A DNA stretch of 64,000 bases from Schizophyllum amplum (taxonomy: Eukaryota; Basidiomycota; Agaricomycetes; Agaricales; Schizophyllaceae): NCBI GenBank assembly GCA_007026445.1, contig VDMD01000003.1:1116001-1180000 (forward strand), given 5' to 3'. Each line of letters opens with the position of its first letter. The first letter of the stretch is position 1. The notes beneath the pieces are model-generated. The model was not told where the DNA came from. It saw nothing but the letters and a program-made list of their open reading frames with translations, and did not search any database. Made by a program: the position numbers and the translations under genes. This document shows positions 56,630-64,000 of the stretch, in pieces.

Positions 56630-58035
56630 ATGCCAAGTCTGGACAGCGACTTTGAACGATCGAAAACGACCGTGCCAGGGGCATTCTCTCAGCCCTCCAC
56701 CATCCATGTCACGCCGCACATCATAGACGGCGGCGCATGTTGGCCGAAGGAGGTCCGCGCTACCGCAGACGTGTTCACAAAAGATGATAGAATACCGGAA
56801 TATGTACGGAATGTACGTGCTTTCTCAATGTAGATGCGCTGTCGACTGACAGTGCTGCCAGCTTCGGCGCTTTTTCGCCTCGTTCAACTTACCACAGGGT
56901 GAAACCGTACATCTTGAACTGCCCAACCCCGGTTGTCCTTTGCTTAGAAGCCTCATCCCGATATGCTTCGCCACATCATCTCTCATGAGCGACATCAACC
57001 TACACTCCTCGGCGTTGAAGACGCAAGTGATAGTGCCATTCATTGCGTCCATTTTTCGGGCTCTGATGTGGCCAGATTCGAGAGTCGTGTACGTGTACTT
57101 CCTGTCTCAGTCCTTGACGTACCCGAAGCTGGATCGCTAACAGACCTATAGGACTAACGATCTTTTTGCGCGTCCTATTGACCCTTGCTGCTTTGATGAT
57201 CCGAATGCGGCTTTTCAGTCCCCATACATGGTCGCGGACGCGTTACTGCTTTTAACCATTCCCTGGGAAGTAGAAGAGAAGACATCGAGGAAACCTTCCT
57301 CTCAGTCACCCGCGGACTCAGTGGAAGAAGATCTGACCCCCTCCTTGGATGAGTCCCTCCACTCATCATCCCTCATGTCCACCGAGGCGCCTTCAGACGA
57401 TGGTCAACCGCCAGCCTACACCCAGATTCTTTCCGCGCGCTCACCTGGACACGTCGAGATCCCATTCTTCTGTGTAGCCTCGCCATCTACGATTTACACG
57501 CTCGTGGCGAGTGCGATCCTACAGCGGAGAGCAGTCGGCATCAAAGATCCGGCCATCGGCATTGCGCACGATCCTTTCACCAGCGTTGTGCGCATCGTTT
57601 TTGGCTGGTGTGAGCCTCTAGAGGACACGTGTGTAAGCGACGTGCTGCTACCCACCTCCTTCCTGCCTGATCCCCACTTTTCAGGTCAATGTTCACGTCG
57701 CGCATTGCGCAAATGCATATGTGGCACCGAGCGGCACATGCAAGGCAATCATGCCAAACGAGCGGCGAGCGCATGCTATGTTCGACCTGCGGGACCCAGT
57801 GGAGGCGCTTGAGTTCGCTCTGGCGGTGACGTCGCTGTGCGAGGATGCAGCCTGCCTGGTCGAGCGTGCGAAGAGCGAACTTGAGCTGGCGCAGTTCCTC
57901 CCCGTGGATGATCCCATACACCGTTGGCGCCTAGCTGACGCTGGCCGTGATGCAGAGGCCCATGCGGCGTCGCCTGAGTACCTCGAATGGCGCATGGAAG
58001 CCTGGCTACGAACAGTATGTACCAGCTCAGCATAA
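56630..58035 (+). CDS. family A gene 2: shorter paralogue of the 40.8-kb gene
   Basis: The ATG at 56630 gives MPSLDSDFERSKTTVPG, followed by IHVTPHIIDGGACWPKE (compare FLTPHVVEHPSEWPS in gene 1). After introns, an exon at about 57153-57630 reads IPFFCVASPSTIYTLVASAI, LQRRAVGIKDPAIGIAHDPF and VVRIVFGWCEPLEDTC, then across an intron VNVHVAHCANAYVAPSG. The block and its C|V intron position match gene 1 (PIVCVATPAEIYELLSSAL, GFAFDPMACHLQMIVGWLS, EC|VQVHVAH). It then continues with LRDPVEALEFALAVTSLCED and YLEWRMEAWLRT. A stop comes at 58035, or a GTATGT donor just before it leads on; no counterpart of gene 1's last 700 or so residues is visible downstream. It may be a short family member or a truncated copy. 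Function unknown. Confidence 0.6.
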
Positions 58036-58459
58036 CGTACTAAGAGGGAGGATGATGCATGATTACGACCACCTTACGAACCGAAAGTTGCCCGCTATGT
58101 AAGTAGGACCGGCCATGCAGATGAGGCAATCGGGTTCACAGGACGGCAGAAACGTCTCTATATTTCGCGAGCCAGAGCAGGAACCATTACATCCTGCGAT
58201 AGGCCACATATTGTTACAATAGATATACAGTTAATGCATGTCGACAGCGACCTCGAGACGACGCAGATACGCAGTAAATAAAGCGCGACAATGAGAGCAG
58301 GAACAAACGACGCAGGGCCACGCACAACGAAAAGGAGGCAGAGACAAGTCAAGATGAGGAAATCGAGAAAAATGAGATATGCTTGCAGGTATTCGACAGT
58401 AGGTCCATGTCACAAGAGAGTAACGAAGAAAAGAAGCAGACGGTACCCTGCCCGCCTAC
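58036..58459. other. convergent 3' intergenic region
   Basis: About 420 nt; nothing recognised. Confidence 0.4.
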
Positions 58460-61400
58460 TCACGCATCTACATCCATGGCATCGGATGCAGGCGCCGCCC
58501 GACTCTTCCTGCGCATATACTCGCTCTGCCGCGCCCGCTTCTTCGCACTCATCATCACTGCGCCCTCTCCCGCACTAGCGCGCGGACGCACACCGTTGCT
58601 TGCACGCGGCGCCTTCGCGCCAAGACTCTGCCTCGCGACCTTCGCCCCGAGGCTCGACCGCGTCTTGCTGGCGCCAGCACTCAGCCTGCTCGACCCACTC
58701 ACCCCTCCCGCCGCCGCGCGCTGCGACGCGAGCTTCGCGATAACGCGCCCACGTGAGATGCGCGGCTTACGCGTAATGGTCGGCTTCCGTGCCACGGTCG
58801 GTTTTGGATGGTCAGGGCTAAGCACGGAGCCTGGGCTGAGAACAGAAGTTGAGGGCTTGGGCGGAGACGGCATGGGGATGCCACTGCTGAAAATGCCACC
58901 CAGGCGAGGCGTCGGCGATGTAACGTTCGTGATGGGGTTGAGCGCGGCGGTCGTAGGCGTGGATGGCGTCCCGCACGGGCGTGGAAGGTGCGAGACAGAG
59001 GGCATGGAGGTCAGCTTGGAGGCCGTCGACGCGGGAATCTGTTGCTTCGCGAGTGAGCTGGCGGTGGGTGCGAGCAGGCGGGATGAGGTCGACCCGCGGT
59101 TGTTGGAGCTCCCGACCGAGGGCTTGCGGGAAGCGATTGACGAGCGCGGCGTTTCGCCTCCAAGGGTGCCCTTGGTACCGAAGGAAGATATGCGCCCGGG
59201 CCCAGTGGCGCTGGTCCGAGTGCCCATGGACGACGCACCGGCTGTCGAGCTATTGCGAGTCGAGCGAGAGCCACCTGGCACCGGCGGCGGACCCATGCTA
59301 CCCATGGCCGCACTCGTGCGCTTCGAGGCCTTGTCATTGAACGCAGGGAGTGGCGAGCGCGCACGAGCACCATTGGACGTGATGGAGGCCCTGGTGATGT
59401 CACCGTCCTTGCTACTGGCCTTCGAAGACGAGGTGATCTTGGACGACGTTGCCTTCGAGGCGACGCTGCTATCCGGATGTGCCGCAGACTGCAGGGACGA
59501 TTTCTTTGGCGCAGGCGCCGCTTTGTTGACAGTGACAGTAGGCTTCGGGATAGCTGAGGGTGGCGCGGCCGTGGTAGTCTTCCCGCGATTCCACACACTC
59601 GAAACAACCGACTTCGCTGCTGAGAGAAACCCAAAGCGAGACGGCTTGGCTTTGGGCGCAGCTGCATCGCGGTCAGCGGCCCGACAACATAATCGTAAAA
59701 AGTTGCACTCACCCTTGCCTATGCTCGGTCGCCCCTTGTTGACGCCCACACTACTGCGGCGCCGCTGTTTGTTGGCTTCAAGCCTACGCTTGATAGCCTC
59801 TCTCTCCTTCTCCTTCCTCGCCTGTTCCTCCGGATCCTGTGGTACGTTCGCGTACGACAGCCGGGGCTTCTTCGCCCTCGCCTCTCCCTCAGGCGCCGGC
59901 CTCTCCTCATCATCGCTCTCATCTCCCCCGAACGCTCCAGGCAGATTCCTGCGCGAGCTGCTGATGACCCGCGCATTCGAGGGACGCACGCCGCTCGGGC
60001 GCTTGGCGGGGCCGGCGCCCTCCACCTCCAGCGCGTTGGACTTGCGCTTCTTCCCACTCACGCCCATCGGCGGCGTCACTTCCTTCTTCGCCGCCGCCCG
60101 CCGATCCAGGACGTCCTTGATACTCTCCATCTTCTCAAACTCTGCTTCGTGCGCCTCGTCGAACTTGCGCGCAATCGACGTGCGCTTGAGCGGCTTGATC
60201 TCTCGGTCGGTGCGCGGCGCTGGCCCCGAATGCGCGCCCGGGCGAAGACTAGCGAGGACGGCGCCGTCGATGCTTTGCCCGCCCTCCGCCTGGAGCCGCT
60301 TGTTCATCTCCTCCCACACACTGCGGGCAGCATCCGAGAACTGGGCGTTTGACACCCGGTGCTTGGGCGAGCCGAAGATGAAGGGCTCGGGCGTGGGCGA
60401 GGTCGGGCTGAGCGAGTTGGACGCCGTCTCGGATGTGTCCTTCACCGTGTCACGTGTGGGACTGTCGAACGCGCCAGGCATCTCGACGTCTTCGTCCGCT
60501 GCGGGCGGCGCGGGTGACTTCGGCTGTTGCGGTGGTGAGAACTTGAGCGAGGGGTACAGAGATGACACGGCAGGCGTGTCCATGATCAGGTCGTACGTGG
60601 TGTGGAAGGGTTTGAGCTGCGGCGTTGCTGGGGCACCTCCGAAGCTCGGGAGGTCGTCGAAGTCCATGGAGGGCAACGAGCCCATGGGGTTCGTTACCAG
60701 CCGCAACGTAGTTGTCGGCGCCTTCGCTGCTGACGGCGTCGCAGGTCCTTGTCCGAGCGATAGCCTGGCGTGCTCTGGAGCCGGTTGTCCTGGACGCAGC
60801 ACATGTCCTGGCAAGGGATCGACGTCGTTGCCAAACGTTAGCGCAGCGGGATTGTAGGAGTGATTCGACGAGAGTGCCGGGTCGAATGTAAAGTGGTCGG
60901 TCTGAGGGAGCGCAGAGGGCGACGGAGGCGGAATAGCGGAGTAGGGCTTGGAGCGAGAGAGGAGGTCATCCTGTTCCCTTGCGCGCTTGGGCAGACCCGG
61001 AACGGAGGGGACGGACTTGAGGGAGCTTCCAGAGTTGCTTTGCTTCAGCGACGTCTTGGAAGAGCTCGATGTCAAAGCACGCTTGAGGCCCAAGGAGGAC
61101 GCGAGTGCTTTGATAGAGGAGCCGACGGTGGAGGCTGAGAAAATCATGAGCAATATGTTCTGGCACAGCGAAACAGCACGCACATTTGGAGTTCGCCGTG
61201 CCAAACTCCCCGCTGGAGGTCTGCATGCTCCTGATCGACGACATCGTGCCCTGAGAGGACGACTTTTCGTCCATCTCCTCGATGCTCTCCATCACCTGCC
61301 GCACCTCCCCTACCAAACCAGTGGCAGCCTCTTCTTCCTCGCTGCTCTGTTCCGCTTCTCCGTTATCTCCCTTATCTTGCTCTGTTCCATCGACCTTCTC

Positions 61401-61589
61401 CTTCCTCGCTGCGATGCTCAAGGGTGCATCCCTAGGCAGCGTCTGTGCATACTGCTTCAGACGGTCGACGAGCTCGACGTTCTTTCCGTTCGCCTTCAAC
61501 GAGTGGACTTTGCAGAGCCTGACAAGCTGCTCGCGCTTGAGGGAGTGCAGCGCTGGAGAGTTGAACAAAATTTGCGTTGTGGTGGACAT
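58460..61589 (-). CDS. SAP-domain nuclear protein, possibly NuSAP-like
   Basis: The start at 61589 gives MSTTTQILFNSPALHSLKRE. Residues about 10-50 form a SAP helix-loop-helix (LHSLKREQLVRLCKVHSLKA then GKNVELVDRLKQY), a DNA-binding motif of chromatin proteins. An intron at about 61182-61145 joins NSK to SSTVGSSIKALASSLGLK; a second intron lies at about 59713-59670. The rest is Ser/Pro/Ala/Lys-rich, about 1,030 aa in all, with a conserved-looking patch VSNAQFSDAARSVWEEMNKR and a motif KFDEAHEAEFEKMESIKDVL, plus a basic C-terminus (SAKKRARQSEYMRRKSR). SAP plus a KxHExxFxKMESI-like motif and a basic tail recalls nucleolar and spindle-associated proteins (NuSAP) that bind microtubules in mitosis; that link is an inference. 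The 914-codon open frame that includes intron sequence is a misreading of the same gene. Confidence 0.7.
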
Positions 61590-63284
61590 GGTGTGCGGCG
61601 GAGGCGCTCAACCCCGACGGCAACGTATAACGACGGTGAAGGTGTAAACGGCAGTGGAGGACGGTAGAGGGTCAAAACGGCGGTAGAGCCGTATGAGTTG
61701 TTGTTGTGTGATGGTGGCGCGCAACGGCGGCGACAGTGGTGGCGCGCGGTGGCAGAGGGTTTCGGCGTCGTGGCACTGGTTGAGTTCAACTTGTGCCGGC
61801 GACGACGCATCAACGGACCATCACGTGGCCGCGGCGCGTGTCGTCATCGCGTGCTCTGGCCAGGCTGGTCCGAGCCGGAGTCAGGCCCGGGCACGCGGCC
61901 CCGCTCAGCGCTTGTCGGCGCCTATCGAACTTGGACCGAGCTTGCATCTAGCATGAAGAGTGTACCCCGGTTCTGGCTTGTATCCTTGCATCTTGACTCT
62001 TCCCCCCTTCATTTCCTGCAGCAAGCGAAGCAGGCGGGCGACGACAAGTCGAGCAGTGACCTTTGCGCACTGACCGACTGCGATCGGCATCGCCTTCACG
62101 TCTTTGTCTCAAGCGCATCTCTGCACGCCGCACCGTCTGAGAATCACCATGATCCCACCACCTACCTTCGGCATCACAACTTTGACGGACTCAAGCGCAC
62201 CAGTCACGTCGCCGGCAACTTCGATCACTTCCGGCGAGAACAATGGAACTCCGGCTCCTCAAACAATGGACCATCGGCGTCTTGAACAATGGAAGATTGA
62301 GTTGGGCTTGCTTTGTTCGTTCCGCTCATGACGTGGAGCGCCTTTTCTCCGGCAATCTTACTGCTGAAGCTGTTCCGCTTGCTTTCGACCACAACTATGG
62401 CTTGCTCTTGACCACGACGGTCTACGGCTTTTCTCACAAACAGCTCTTTGCTTTCGCCCGTGAACCCTCACTGCTTTGCTCTTCATGACTCTCCGATTGC
62501 GCGCTCTGGGTAACCTGCCTTATTGGCAAGTTGACCTAGAAGACGGTTTTGCAGCTATCGGACGAGGCAAGCCATCCCTCGCAGGGGCCTGGTCTTGACC
62601 ATCGGCCTTTCACCGCGTATGCACCAGTGGATTGTCACGCCTAGGCTCAACAATGCCTTCCCGAAATCGACACCAAATTTGCCTGCGTATCGAGAAGCAC
62701 GGTCTCTTAGCGCGGCCGGTATGGAATGAACATCCCACACACCTGCTCCGGGCGTCGCTGTGCATCCGTGCAGCCCATATAATCCATCGATACCTCACCC
62801 AGCACTGCGGTCAATGAAGAAAATTGCACTCGCGAATGGCCTGCTACGGAGGCGTTTACGGCTTTCTACTCAAACGTTGCGCAGGCTCGCAATATCTCTG
62901 GATATGCCTCCATCCTATCACGATGCTCTGGATGCCTCCTGCAAGGCACGTGCTCTATTCTCCGGCCCCATGCCGGCGCGGCTTGCAGTATGGCGCTGGA
63001 CGACATATACGGCTCCAGGGAGGCTCAGGGCTGAGCGCCGACACGTGTGCCTCGAGCGGATGTGCTCGTGCTTGGCAGTATCCCATTCCGGTAATTTCCC
63101 TCTTCGGTCGACCACGCGAGCAATCAACGACGCTCAAGCAATCCATCCGCCGTGGGAAAAGCAATCGACTGCTGAGTGCTGGGGAGCCGTACATAATGGT
63201 TGTTACAGGGAAATTGCAAGCTGTTACTGTCTGCCTCCCGCCCACCATCTCGTCTCTGCCACCCGCGTGAAATCGCCCCTGACA
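61590..63284. other. long divergent intergenic region (SAP gene / Clp1-like gene)
   Basis: About 1.7 kb. Several short plus-strand frames (62140-62490, 62760-63270) lack conserved motifs or clear splice logic, so no gene is called. CTC/GCC-rich and tandem-poor. The right end should hold the Clp1-like promoter. Confidence 0.4.
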
Positions 63285-64000
63285 ATGGTCCTCCGCACTC
63301 TCAAGGCCGACACCGAGAACAAAGCGCCCTCGGGCCTCCGCAGATCGCGCGCCGACGCTCAGAAGCGCCGCCGCGTCCGCGACCGCCATGCCATCGGCGA
63401 CGCCGCAAAAGTGGCACACAAGCGCACGAGCCTCCCGAAAGTGATGACGACTTCGGGGGCCAGTGGCAGCAGCGCCGATCAGCTGCATGACCAAACCCAA
63501 TTCCGTCCCTCTTCTCCGATCAACGACGTCGAGATGGCCGACGCGACGGCGCCAACCGTCCCCACCACGCCCGTCCAGCTCCCGCGCCACCTGCGCCGCC
63601 CGAGATTCCCGCCCGTCACTGAGGAAGCCCTCACCGCCGTTGGAGAAGTAACAAATGGCCCCTTTGTGCGTTCCGCCTTGGATGAGATGGGAGAGGGGTG
63701 CGTTTTTCTGCTCGCGTTTTTGCGCGCGTCAAGCTGACGGCTTCCCTCCAGCATGCTGCGCGCCGCCCAGTCTGTGCATGTGCCCTGCTCGCCGTCTTCA
63801 TCAATCCCAAATGAGCTCGCCGTGATCGTGAATAGCCGTGCCGCGCCTGCCCCGACACACATGCTCGCCGTTCACGGGCCACCGCCACCCGACAACGCGC
63901 CCCGCAAGGTCCAGCTCCTCCCGATTCACGCCAGCGTGCTTGCCGCGCACTGCTCGCGCCTGCCGCCTTTCGAGAACGTGCGCGAAAACGTCATCCAGTC
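63285..64000 (+). CDS. Clp1-like protein, 5' part (cut by the window end)
   Basis: The ATG at 63285 gives MVLRTLKADTENKAPSGLRR; exon 1 is 63285-63697 and exon 2 starts at 63752 (EGMLRAAQSVHVPC). Readable parts are RSRADAQKRRRVRDRHAIGD (basic, a possible nuclear signal), PVQLPRHLRRPRFPPVTEEA, and in exon 2 SSSIPNELAVIVNSRA and KVQLLPIHASVLAAHCSRLP. The pattern of a basic N-terminus, a (P/V)QLP(I/R)H motif and a LPIHxxVLAAHC block is like the basidiomycete Clp1 family, named for the Coprinopsis gene needed for clamp-cell formation downstream of the mating-type B/A pathway. The C-terminus lies beyond the window. Identification rests on remembered family features, not a search. Confidence 0.55.

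Noticed and set aside
58383..60857. 824-codon plus frame
   Set aside because: It is antisense to the SAP-domain gene; high G+C third positions of the true gene leave the complementary frame open.
62104..63270. Possible small genes between the SAP and Clp1-like genes
   Set aside because: Short frames, no conserved motif and no consistent splice joins; left as intergenic.

Overview
This 64 kb window is nuclear DNA from a filamentous basidiomycete, most likely a mushroom-forming Agaricomycete. Genes carry many introns of about 45-60 nt with GTRNGT donors and CTRAC-type branch sites. The gene content also fits: a DUF6533 seven-helix protein, a Clp1-like gene, an atypical intron-rich G-alpha, a Zn2Cys6 factor and a trifunctional folate gene. 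Coordinates are gene spans; exon limits that I could thread through the reading frame are given in the entries.

Left arm (1-23.3 kb): a multi-span membrane protein (minus, cut by the window edge), Rcf1/HIG1, a Kre9/Knh1-type GPI wall protein, a secreted App1-like phosphatidate phosphatase (DUF2183), a Vps9-domain Rab5 GEF, a nonautonomous hAT-like element with an 8-bp target duplication, an orphan ORF, an atypical G-alpha subunit, and a Zn2Cys6 transcription factor.

Mobile and repeat block (23.3-33.1 kb): a purine tract, a large inverted repeat (two 368-bp arms), an intact Ty1/copia polyprotein ORF with no visible 5' LTR, a 3' region holding two tandem copies of a segment that differ by a 47-nt GT-AG intron-like piece, about 1 kb of minisatellite, and a 784-bp TA-flanked inverted-repeat element whose empty site is also in the window (at 23.88 kb).

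Middle (33.7-40.7 kb): an MFS transporter of the Dal5/allantoate type whose 14 introns are swollen with pyrimidine-rich low-complexity DNA, then three minisatellites and a run of perfect hairpins.

Right arm (40.7-64 kb): unknown family A gene 1; exopolyphosphatase; C2H2 gene 1 with nearly one exon per finger; DUF6533 protein; Emc2; Fol1; C2H2 gene 2 (paralogue); family A gene 2 (shorter paralogue); a SAP-domain nuclear protein; and the start of a Clp1-like gene. Housekeeping genes (Emc2, Fol1, exopolyphosphatase) are thus interleaved with two duplicated, poorly known families.

No tRNA, rRNA, CRISPR array or prokaryotic feature was recognised.
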